Below, one piece after another: positions 35,917-44,052 of a stretch of DNA of 64,000 bases (position 1 is the stretch's first letter; each line of letters starts with the position of its first letter). The notes beneath the pieces were generated by a model that worked only from the letters and a program-made list of their open reading frames with translations, was not told where the DNA came from and did no database searches. Both the position numbers and the translations under genes were made by a program. This stretch comes from Paenibacillus harenae DSM 16969 (GTDB lineage Bacteria; Bacillota; Bacilli; Paenibacillales; Paenibacillaceae). Location of the stretch: NCBI RefSeq assembly GCF_000422465.1, contig NZ_KE383844.1:244963-308962 (forward strand). The letters run 5' to 3'.

Positions 35917-36253
35917 TTGAATACCCTCCTATCGGACAAACAAAACCAAATTATATAGCTGCGCCCGGATGATGTCAATGATCTTTGTTACGCCACTCGA
36001 AGCCGTTTATTCTTCGTGTAAGAAATGAACTGCTGTTATTGTTTCCTGCGACCATTATTTTACTCTTCATCCTGCGCCCGGAATGACCATGCATAAGCAG
36101 AAACGTCAATCGTCATCGTTCAGTGGAGACGCAGACAGTTTAGCGGTGGAACTTAAACAAATAAGTTACTAGTAGATCGTATCTGAAATAACGCAAGTGT
36201 TCGACCAAACTGTAACAGGGCCGCATGTGGTCGACCGCCGTCATGCAACGCCA

Positions 36254-36281
36254 CACCGCGCGCTGGGAGCTGCGCGCGGTG
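36254..36281. other. GC-rich perfect hairpin in gene-free region
   Basis: CACCGCGCGC pairs perfectly with GCGCGCGGTG across an 8-base loop. It stands alone upstream of the repeat cluster, about 340 bases before metN, without a T tract on either side. A structured non-coding element or protein-binding dyad is possible. Apart from this, 35940-36330 holds nothing I can identify; in particular I see no S-box riboswitch core for metN. Confidence 0.45.
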
Positions 36282-36352
36282 CGGTGCGAAGAGGATATTA
36301 GGGACGCTAATTCAATGAAAACCACGGATATTGAAATCTAACGGACGTGAGG

Positions 36353-36644
36353 AGGCTGTCGATTAAATGTGGACATATCCCTTAACGGGTTAACGTCAAT
36401 GCTAACGGTCGCCACAGAGGCTAAACGCGCAAAAAAGCGATGTTCAAAATCGTAACGGTTGCCACAGTGCCTAATGATGCGAAATGCTCCTATAATCAAT
36501 TGAATCACGATAATAGCCGCGCTCACAACCGTTAGAATCTGAGTGGGCGCCAAATAAGCCAAATAACCTCTGCAGCAACCGTTAGAGCGGGCAACGGCGG
36601 TGGAATGCAGCAAGTTTTAAAACCCCACATTTAATCGACAGTCT
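36353..36644. mobile_element. 292-bp MITE-like element
   Basis: Terminal inverted repeats of 20 bp (36353-36372, AGGCTGTCGATTAAATGTGG; the right end 36625-36644 differs at one base). A 7-bp duplication CGTGAGG directly abuts both ends (36346-36352 and 36645-36651). There is no transposase gene inside; the only open frame (91 codons, minus) lacks a ribosome binding site. Deleting the element plus one CGTGAGG rebuilds a continuous TAACGG...TTATTT unit of the local repeat family, which supports insertion. Probably mobilised in trans by a full-length insertion sequence with the same ends. Confidence 0.7.
36403..36584. repeat. 182-bp palindromic TAACGG element, copy B (inside the MITE)
   Basis: Direct units start TAACGG at 36403 and 36453 (50 bp apart); inverted units end CCGTTA at 36534 and 36584 (50 bp apart). 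The unit consensus is TAACGGTYGCCACAGAGG followed by YTA and AT-rich sequence. Geometry and total length are identical to 33020-33201, although the sequences have diverged. The first unit starts exactly 50 bp inside the MITE's left end. Confidence 0.7.
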
Positions 36645-36661
36645 CGTGAGGGATGTTATTT

Positions 36662-36778
36662 CCGTTATATCAAAAGGAATATGAAAAAAATCGGCCCCAT
36701 AAGGCTTCACATTTCCGTTAGATTTTCCAAATGCCTCATTTGGGGATGATAACGCCTCTGACGACCGTTAAACCGTTA
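36662..36778 (-). repeat. Further TAACGG units in inverted orientation
   Basis: CCGTTA ends at 36667, 36720, 36770 and 36778, with spacings of 53 and 50 bp for the first three. The unit ending at 36770 reads TAACGGTCGTCAGAGGCGTT on the minus strand, close to the consensus of copy B. One partner on the plus strand (36339) lies left of the MITE insertion. Confidence 0.55.
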
Positions 36779-37023
36779 GTCCCGAGATCTGCGGAGCAAA
36801 ACGCGGGCTATCCGATTCATCCTGTAAGAATACGATTTCTGGAACATTCTACTAGTTCTTAGCTTCAACGATAACCGCATCCAGCCGCTCGGCCGGAAAC
36901 GCTCCTCTTGGTCTATCATGGATTCCGTCCAGGATTAAAGCCGCCTATCACCAAAATCAGGAGCTAAACTGGAAATCATCCATTATTATCGATTTCAAAC
37001 GCCTCAATCTGGCCTGATACCTG

Positions 37024-37102
37024 CTATATCACTGGATCAAATTCAGGATAGGATGACAGATCGGAGAAATGCATCCCTATTGCTGGATGGAATCCAATAT
37101 AG
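37024..37102. repeat. Two TGGAT/ATCCA hairpin repeats
   Basis: CTATATCACTGGATC...GATAG (37024-37051) and CTATTGCTGGATGG followed by AATCCAATATAG (37077-37102), starting 53 bases apart. The same palindrome type, CTAT-N-TGGAT-N-ATCCA-N-ATAG, recurs four times at 48226-48415. The rest of 36780-37310 shows no gene or other structure. Confidence 0.45.
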
Positions 37103-37310
37103 CCGGACCGCTCCGCGCCAAAGCTGTTAATGATGGCTGACTGCCGAAATAGAGGTGGCTGCGACGGCACTCCATTTTGATCGCTACCGGCAGGATCGTC
37201 CATGTTAAGGCATTACTCCGTAATGCTCAGTATACGCCGCTCTGCCGAGCTGCAAAATGACAAGCAGCGATGCATCAACCATAAGGCGCCAATCAGTTGG
37301 CCATTAGCTG

Positions 37311-37357
37311 TTGGCTCTTGGCTCTTGGCTCTTGGCTCTTGGCTCTTGGCTCTTGGC
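37311..37357. repeat. 7-bp tandem microsatellite (TTGGCTC)
   Basis: About 6.7 perfect copies of TTGGCTC. It lies 44 bp past the 3' end of the peroxiredoxin gene. The unit is not a multiple of three, so any frame across it would shift with copy number, but no credible gene crosses it. Confidence 0.9.
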
Positions 37358-37362
37358 ATCCC

Positions 37363-37391
37363 CGGTTGGCGGAGTTGACAACTGCCAACCG
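37363..37391. other. Hairpin downstream of the peroxiredoxin gene
   Basis: CGGTTGGC pairs with GCCAACCG around an AGT/ACT inner stem. It starts 10 bases after the peroxiredoxin stop but has no T tract, so it is a weak candidate for a transcript end. Confidence 0.4.
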
Positions 37392-37400
37392 TCTCCCCCT

Positions 37401-37886
37401 TTACCTCTGAAGCCCCTTCACAGCTTCCAGCACTTCTCCGGTATGTCCTTTTACCCTCACCTTGCGCCACTCCCGGACAAGCTTGCCTGCGGCATCAATG
37501 AGGAAGGTCGATCGGACGATCCCCATATACTCCCTGCCGTACAGCTTCTTCAGCTGCCATACGCCATAAAGCTCGCACACGGCGTGCCCGGTATCGGCCA
37601 GCAGCAGAAACGGAAGTTCATATTTCTCGATGAAACGCAAATGCGTCTTGACCGGATCGATGCTTATTCCGATGATCACGGTGTTCAGCTCCTGCATGTC
37701 CGCGTTCGCGTCGCGGAAGTCGCAGGATTGCTGCGTGCACGTCGCGGTCAGGTCCTTCGGATAAAAATAGATGACGACATTCCGCCCTCGAAAATCGCTA
37801 AGCCGGACGTTCTCGCCGCTTGATCCCGGCAATTCAAAATCCGGCGCCGGCTTGCCGATCTTCGCCTTCATTTTTATCTTCGCCAT
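37401..37886 (-). CDS. bcp: Bcp-type peroxiredoxin
   Basis: A 161-aa thiol peroxidase of the AhpC/TSA superfamily, BCP/PrxQ group. The active site is DLTATCTQQSCDFRD, with the peroxidatic Cys50 and a second Cys55 five residues later, the usual helix-internal resolving cysteine of PrxQ enzymes. Further family marks are APDFELPGSSGENVRLSDFRGRNVVIYFYPKD and FLIDAAGKLVREW. The start at 37886 is chosen because GGAGGTGGAGG precedes it closely; a longer frame upstream overlaps the permease gene. It follows the exporter permease by 47 bases and may share its transcript. It reduces hydroperoxides in the cytoplasm using thioredoxin. Confidence 0.9.
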   Translation of the reverse strand: MAKIKMKAKIGKPAPDFELPGSSGENVRLSDFRGRNVVIYFYPKDLTATCTQQSCDFRDANADMQELNTVIIGISIDPVKTHLRFIEKYELPFLLLADTGHAVCELYGVWQLKKLYGREYMGIVRSTFLIDAAGKLVREWRKVRVKGHTGEVLEAVKGLQR

Positions 37887-37933
37887 GCCTCCACCTCCGT
37901 TCTCTTCCGACTCTCTATGTTGCGATAAAAGCT

Positions 37934-38731
37934 CTAGGATCCCGCTCCGTGGTATCTCTTCACGCCATGATTCCACAGCAGCAGCCCCAGCGTGAAAACA
38001 ACGATACCCATGACCGGCGTCATTAGCGCCAGCTGCGACAGGTCATCCGCCTTCTTCTCCAGGAAATAAGAAGCCGGGATTACGCCGACAAACGCGAAGG
38101 GCAGCAGCCAGGTCAGCATGAAACGAATAACCTTGTTATAGATGTTCACCGGATAACGGCCGTAGTTCTGGATATTGTACATCAGCGGCACGATCCCGGT
38201 CGGCGCGTCCGAATAAAAGGAGATCGCGCTAAGCGCCGTGTACAGTCCGGCATAAATAAACACGGCCCCAAGCACGAGCAGCGCTAATATGAGCACGTCC
38301 CAAATCTGGAAGGGCAGATCCAGCTGCGTCCAGCAAATTGCCATAATAACGGCTCCGACGAACGAGCCGATGAGCGACGGGGGATCTACATTTTCGAGAA
38401 GCACCTGGTACAGGCTGTGCGCCGGCCTCGTCAGCACCCGGTCCATCTCTCCCTTCACGATGTAACGTTCGCTGAAATTCCAAATACCGAAGAAGGTGCT
38501 GAATATGCCGAACGGAATCATGAAGAAGCCGTATACGAATACAACCTCCGCCTCCGACCAGCCGCCGAGCGACGGGGTATGCTGGAACACGATCAGAATA
38601 AAAATCAGGTTCATCCCCTGAAACAGAAGATCGGACAGAACCTCGATCCAGAAATCCGCCCGGTACGTGAGCCTCGTCTTGGCGTAGTTCTTCAAATATT
38701 CCCAAAATAACGATAAGTATCTCATTTTCAT
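37934..38731 (-). CDS. ABC-2 type exporter permease (DUF990-like), second subunit
   Basis: A 265-aa membrane protein with six hydrophobic segments, similar in plan to the gene before it. Conserved-looking motifs are MDRVLTRPAHSLYQVLLE and IVKGE near the second segment, and the C-terminal GLLLWNHGVKRYHGAGS. Its ATG overlaps the stop of the first permease (TAATG), with AAGGGGGG just before. Together with the upstream permease and ATPase it forms an ABC-2 exporter of unknown substrate; such triplets often export antibiotics, lipids or polysaccharide precursors. Confidence 0.83.
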   Translation of the reverse strand: MKMRYLSLFWEYLKNYAKTRLTYRADFWIEVLSDLLFQGMNLIFILIVFQHTPSLGGWSEAEVVFVYGFFMIPFGIFSTFFGIWNFSERYIVKGEMDRVLTRPAHSLYQVLLENVDPPSLIGSFVGAVIMAICWTQLDLPFQIWDVLILALLVLGAVFIYAGLYTALSAISFYSDAPTGIVPLMYNIQNYGRYPVNIYNKVIRFMLTWLLPFAFVGVIPASYFLEKKADDLSQLALMTPVMGIVVFTLGLLLWNHGVKRYHGAGS

Positions 38732-39521
38732 TACCCCCCTTGCACGAACAGCCGCTTGCGGGCGGCGCGCCATGTCAACCAGATTGGCACCAGCAGGCCG
38801 GCGAACCAGATAACCTGCAGGCCGAATACGGGAAGCGCTTCGCTGCCGGGCGTCCGCCCCGTAAATACGGAGCTGGGCAAATAGGTGATCGCCTGGAACG
38901 GCAGCCACTGCATAATCGCGGACAGCCAGCCCGGGAAGAAGGCGATCGGCACGACGACGCCCGAGAACAGGTCGACCATGACGCGCTTCATGCGCATCAT
39001 GCCCTCGTTATTTTCGACAAAAAATGCGAATAGGCCGGTTAAAATATTAATCTGCGAGTTGATCAGGAAGCTGAAGAACAGCATGATCAGATACGTCAAC
39101 CACGTTATCGGATCCTTTGGCAGCGTAACCGGGAAGATCAGGCATACCACGATCATCCCCGGCACCATGAACAGCAGCATGCGGAACAAGCCTTCGCCGA
39201 ACCCCTGCATCATTTTTACAAGCAAATACGAATAAGGTCTAATAAGCTGCACCGCTACGCTGCCGTCGCGAATTTCATTCGCAATCTCCCGGTCCAGGTT
39301 GTTGAAGTAAAACGCGCGTGCCATCCAGGATACGGCGACGTAGGTGGTCATCTGATTCACCGTAAAGCCGGCGAGCGTCTCCTGGTCGCCATAGATCGCC
39401 TGCCACAGGAAGTAGTAAGCGCCAATGTTAATGGCATAAATAATAATCCCGCTGTAATAGTTAACCCGGTAAGCGAGCATCATGAGAAACCGGATGCGGA
39501 TAAAATCGATGTACGCGCTCA

Positions 39522-39525
<4 letters not shown>
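38731..39525 (-). CDS. ABC-2 type exporter permease (DUF990-like), first subunit
   Basis: A 264-aa protein with six membrane segments. DREIANEIRDGSVAVQLIRPYSYLLVKMMQGFGEG parallels GEMDRVLTRPAHSLYQVLLENV of the neighbouring permease, so the two are probably a heterodimer that arose by duplication. The start ATG overlaps the ATPase stop (ATGA). Middle gene of the exporter operon. Confidence 0.83.
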
Positions 39526-40547
<1,022 letters not shown>

Positions 40548-40957
40548 CTGATTGTTCCAGCTCCTTTCGCTTCGACATTTCCTAGGAAATAGCGATCTAT
40601 TTTTATCTAAAACGATAAAACTTGCGTCCGCATGTCGTTCAGCTTTATAATTTTATGATATGTAATCATACATTAGTTCACGCTTAGCGTAAACGGCTGA
40701 ATCAAGATCTTAATGAATGCTTTATTTTCGCATAATGAATGGACCGATGCTTATCCGGCATCATCTTCCCTTTTGACGAGGCGCAAGCGACTGACGTTTT
40801 GCCCGAATCGTGATCTGCGCTTTCGTGCAGTCCGTTCCTTGCCGTCCTTTGGGAAAGCTCGTATCCAAGCTTAATCGGCTGTCTGGCGGCAAAAGCTCGT
40901 TTCGCGGAGAAATTATAGAGAAAGTATGGCGAATTGATATACTTTCCTATATTTCAA

Positions 40958-41056
40958 GCAGAAACGCCTATCGGCGTCCTTGTCTGAGGACGCAACCGTT
41001 TCGCGGTGACATATAAGCCCATTTATTAGTGCTAAACTTATAAAGTCTTATATTTT
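40958..41056 (+). repeat. Hairpin plus 51-bp dispersed repeat, copy 1
   Basis: A hairpin starting CAAGCAGAAACGCC (GGCGTCC/GGACGC core, 40958-41005) is followed immediately by GTGACATATAAGCCCATT...CTTATATTTT (41006-41056). The second part recurs at 47199 and 54023, and the hairpin resembles the one after the aconitase gene. The 51-bp unit is itself a weak stem (ATATAAG/CTTATAT). The rest of the 600-bp gap between the ABC ATPase and the LCP gene shows no supported gene. Confidence 0.65.
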
Positions 41057-41147
41057 CAACAAAACACATGACTTATATAAAAGTGCAATGCATTCATTGT
41101 CTATTTAAAATGATCTAACAGCCATCGAAAGGAGCACTTCTAACGAA

Positions 41148-42230
41148 ATGCGCAAACAGACGAATAAGAAAAAAAGATGGAAATGGTTTTTTGTTAGCCT
41201 CTCGGTCATTCTCGGCGCGGCTCTCGCGTTCGCGATTTATTGGAGCGTAGGGGTATATAATGCTTTAGACAATTTCAGCGATCCGAAAGTAACGGATACG
41301 GCTGTCGAAAATCCGGAGGCTACGCCTGTTCCTGTCCCTAAATGGGAAGGCAAGGAACGGGTGAACATTCTGCTGCTCGGCGGCGATGCCCGCGGTCTGG
41401 ATGAAGGTCAGGCTGCCCGATCCGACTCCATATTAGTCGCCTCCTTCGATCCGGTGACCAAGAAGGCGCATCTGTTCTCCGTGCTCCGCGACACTTATGT
41501 CGACATTGAAGGGCATGGGCGAGGCCGCATTAACTCCGCATTGACGCTTGGCGGATACCCGCTTGTCATGCAGACCGTAGGCGATCTGCTTGGACTTGAT
41601 ATTCAATACTATGTGTATACCGATTTTGAAGGCTTCAAGGCGCTTATCGACACGATTGGCGGCATCTACTTCGATGTCGAGAAGGACATGCATTACACCG
41701 ATAATGCGGACGGCAACCGGTACGATATCGATCTGGAGAAGGGCTATCAACTGCTCGACGGCGACAAAGCGCTGCAATATGTGCGCTTTCGTCATGACGC
41801 CATGAGCGATTTCACCCGTACCGAGCGGCAACGCAACTTCCTGCAGGCTGTAGCCAAGGAGCTGCAGTCGACATGGAACATCATCCGGATGAAAAAAATA
41901 CTCGAAAGCGTCGAGCCGTACGTCGAAATGAACATTAGCGTAAGCGACATGCTGAAGCTTGGCCAGCTTGGCGTAGAAAGCCACGTCGCGAGCACGACGC
42001 AAATACCGCCGATGGAATTGATCTCCGATGAGAAAGTCGGAGGCGCCTCCGTAATTGCCATCAGCGATGAAGAAGAGCTTCGCGCTTATGTCGAGCTCAC
42101 GCTGCAGCAGGACGATACCGTCCCGGACCCTGCCGAAAGCAGCATGCCTGGCGACGGTACGGGCGACGAATCGGTAAGCGGCTCCTCGTCATCTTCATCG
42201 TCGTCGTCAGACAGCAGTACGCGGCAGTAA
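41148..42230 (+). CDS. LytR-CpsA-Psr (LCP) family wall-polymer ligase
   Basis: A 360-aa membrane-anchored protein. A basic N-terminus and one transmembrane helix (about residues 13-35) are followed by the extracellular LCP domain (about 65-300). Hallmarks are VNILLLGGDARGLDEGQAARSDSILVASFDP, SVLRDTYVDIEGHGRGRINSALTLGG, and LQYVRFRHDAMSDFTRTERQRNFLQAV, containing the Asp/Arg residues that bind the polyprenyl pyrophosphate. These enzymes attach teichoic acid or other glycopolymers to peptidoglycan. The C-terminus is a low-complexity Gly/Ser tail. AAAGGAG precedes the ATG at about 11 bases. Monocistronic with its own terminator. Confidence 0.9.
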   Translation: MRKQTNKKKRWKWFFVSLSVILGAALAFAIYWSVGVYNALDNFSDPKVTDTAVENPEATPVPVPKWEGKERVNILLLGGDARGLDEGQAARSDSILVASFDPVTKKAHLFSVLRDTYVDIEGHGRGRINSALTLGGYPLVMQTVGDLLGLDIQYYVYTDFEGFKALIDTIGGIYFDVEKDMHYTDNADGNRYDIDLEKGYQLLDGDKALQYVRFRHDAMSDFTRTERQRNFLQAVAKELQSTWNIIRMKKILESVEPYVEMNISVSDMLKLGQLGVESHVASTTQIPPMELISDEKVGGASVIAISDEEELRAYVELTLQQDDTVPDPAESSMPGDGTGDESVSGSSSSSSSSSDSSTRQ

Positions 42231-42236
42231 CCCATA

Positions 42237-42276
42237 ATACACGCAGGCAGCCCTCACTGCTTGCGTGTATTTTATT
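42237..42276 (+). terminator. Terminator of the LCP gene
   Basis: ATACACGCA..GCAG pairs with CTGC..TGCGTGTAT, followed by TTTATT. The following 290 bases up to the HemL gene hold an unconvincing 97-codon open frame without a ribosome binding site and otherwise nothing I can name. Confidence 0.85.
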
Positions 42277-42567
42277 CATGAGACACGGCAAGCCCCAAGG
42301 CAGCTTAACTGGATTTCTTCCCCTTATTTCACTGCAATCCGGCGATTTGAGCGAATTTAGCGGAAATTATACATCTATTGCGTCAGATATCGGTGTTTGG
42401 CAACAATATCCCCAAAATAACTGCAAGGATTCCGTCTATTTCTTCGTAAATCTTATAAATCAAGATATTAACGACATGAAATCCTGTTATTTTAAAGGAT
42501 ATCCGCCTTTCGAGTCCAGCCTATCCCGCCACGGTTCATTTACATATCAATTGGAGGTTACCATCCT

Positions 42568-43893
42568 ATGACCATGCAACGAAATCAATCCGAAAAGCTT
42601 TATGAAGAAGCGCTGCAGCATATCGTCGGCGGCGTCAACAGCCCGTCCCGCTCGTACAAAGCGGTAGGCGGAGGAGCGCCGGTCTTCATGAAGCGCGCCG
42701 AAGGCGCTTATTTCTGGGACGTTGACGATAACCGCTACATCGACTATCTTGCCGCCTACGGACCGATTATTACGGGACATGCCCACCCGCATATTACCGA
42801 TGCCATCGTTCGCGCCGCGCAGAACGGCACGCTGTACGGCACGCCGACGGAGCTCGAGATCACGCTTGCCCGCATGCTCAAGCAGGCGATCCCCTCGCTC
42901 GACAAAGTCCGTTTCGTCAACTCCGGCACCGAAGCGGTCATGACGACCATTCGCGTCGCGCGCGCCTATACGAAGCGGACCAAAATCATTAAGTTCGCCG
43001 GCTGCTACCACGGCCATTCCGATCTCGTACTCGTCGCGGCAGGCTCCGGTCCGTCCACGCTTGGCATTCCCGACAGCGCAGGCGTTCCGGCCAGCATCGC
43101 GAATGAGGTCATTACCGTCCCCTTCAATGACCTGACTTCCTTAGAGGCCGCTTTGGAGCGCTGGGGCGACGATACAGCCGCCGTAATGGTCGAGCCGATC
43201 GTTGGCAACTTCGGTATGGTCATGCCGCATGAGGGCTTCCTGGAAGGTCTCTGCAAGCTTGCCCGCCAGGCCGAAGCGCTCGTTATTTACGACGAGGTCA
43301 TCAGCGCCTTCCGCTTCCACTACGGCGCGGCGCAGACGTATGCCGCTTTCCCGGACCATGAGGCGATCGAGCCCGACCTTACGGCGCTTGGCAAAATCAT
43401 TGGCGGCGGCCTTCCGATCGGCGCTTACGGCGGACGCCGCGCCATCATGGAGCAGGTCGCTCCGCTCGGACCCGCTTACCAGGCGGGCACGATGGCCGGC
43501 AATCCGGCATCGATCAGCGCAGGCATCGCCTGCCTCGAGCTGCTGCAGGAGCCCGGTATCTACGGCCGAATGGACGCGCTCGCCGCCAAGCTCGCTGCGG
43601 GCCTTAAAGCCGCGGCTGAGCGGAACGGCATTCCGCTTACGATCAATCAAATCCGCGGCTCGTTCTCGGCCCACTTCTGCGATTATCCGATCACGAACTA
43701 CGATGAGGCGCAGAATACCGACGGGGAAATTTTCGGCCGCTTTTTCAAGCTGATGCTCGAACAAGGGATCAATCTCGCCCCTTCCAAATACGAGGCCTGG
43801 TTCATGACGACGGCGCATACCGAAGCCGATATCGACGCAACGATTCATGCCGCTAACTATGCATTCGCGCAGCTAGGCTCCAATCGGTCATAA
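42568..43893 (+). CDS. hemL: Glutamate-1-semialdehyde 2,1-aminomutase (GsaB-like)
   Basis: A 441-aa PLP enzyme of class III aminotransferases, converting glutamate-1-semialdehyde to 5-aminolevulinate in tetrapyrrole synthesis. Seen are GGVNSPSRSYKAVGG near the N-terminus, VRFVNSGTEAVMTTIRVARAYT, CYHGHSDLVLVAAGSG, VIYDEVISAFRF, and the Schiff-base Lys276 in LTALGKIIGGGLPIGAYGG. The lone context, outside a hemAXCDBL operon, and the residue pattern suggest the second, GsaB-type paralogue known in bacilli, not the main HemL; this is inference. GGAGG lies 10 bases before the ATG. Confidence 0.9.
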   Translation: MTMQRNQSEKLYEEALQHIVGGVNSPSRSYKAVGGGAPVFMKRAEGAYFWDVDDNRYIDYLAAYGPIITGHAHPHITDAIVRAAQNGTLYGTPTELEITLARMLKQAIPSLDKVRFVNSGTEAVMTTIRVARAYTKRTKIIKFAGCYHGHSDLVLVAAGSGPSTLGIPDSAGVPASIANEVITVPFNDLTSLEAALERWGDDTAAVMVEPIVGNFGMVMPHEGFLEGLCKLARQAEALVIYDEVISAFRFHYGAAQTYAAFPDHEAIEPDLTALGKIIGGGLPIGAYGGRRAIMEQVAPLGPAYQAGTMAGNPASISAGIACLELLQEPGIYGRMDALAAKLAAGLKAAAERNGIPLTINQIRGSFSAHFCDYPITNYDEAQNTDGEIFGRFFKLMLEQGINLAPSKYEAWFMTTAHTEADIDATIHAANYAFAQLGSNRS

Positions 43894-43938
43894 GGGAGAC
43901 GGCGCTGCCGGCTTATCTGCAGCCTTCTGACTCTCATA

Positions 43939-43995
43939 AAGAACAGCCCATCGCATATGCACTCCTAAAAGAGGCGCGGTGAGCTGTTTCTTATG
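43939..43995. terminator. Imperfect hairpin after hemL
   Basis: AAGAACAGC..CATCGC pairs imperfectly with GCGGTG..GCTGTTTCTT around a ~24-base loop; T residues follow. It lies between the convergent hemL and sugar dehydrogenase genes and could serve both. Confidence 0.5.
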
Positions 43996-44052
43996 ATGAA
44001 TGTAACATTCCGCAGAATTGTCGGGCAGACGCCAAGCTCGTTCCGGGAACGG

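Noticed and set aside
36338..36613. 91-codon open frame in the MITE
   Set aside because: It is formed by the inverted repeats themselves and has no initiation signal.
36339..36778. CRISPR array suggested by 50-bp periodic units
   Set aside because: Units are diverged, change orientation and have no uniform spacers; no cas genes are nearby.
37213..37470. 85-codon open frame through the microsatellite
   Set aside because: It depends on the exact repeat number, overlaps the peroxiredoxin gene on the same strand and lacks a ribosome binding site.
40810..41016. 68-codon open frame before the LCP gene
   Set aside because: It runs into the hairpin and 51-bp repeat and lacks a ribosome binding site and domains.
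42278..42571. 97-codon open frame before hemL
   Set aside because: No ribosome binding site, it overlaps the hemL start by a few bases, and its composition looks non-coding.
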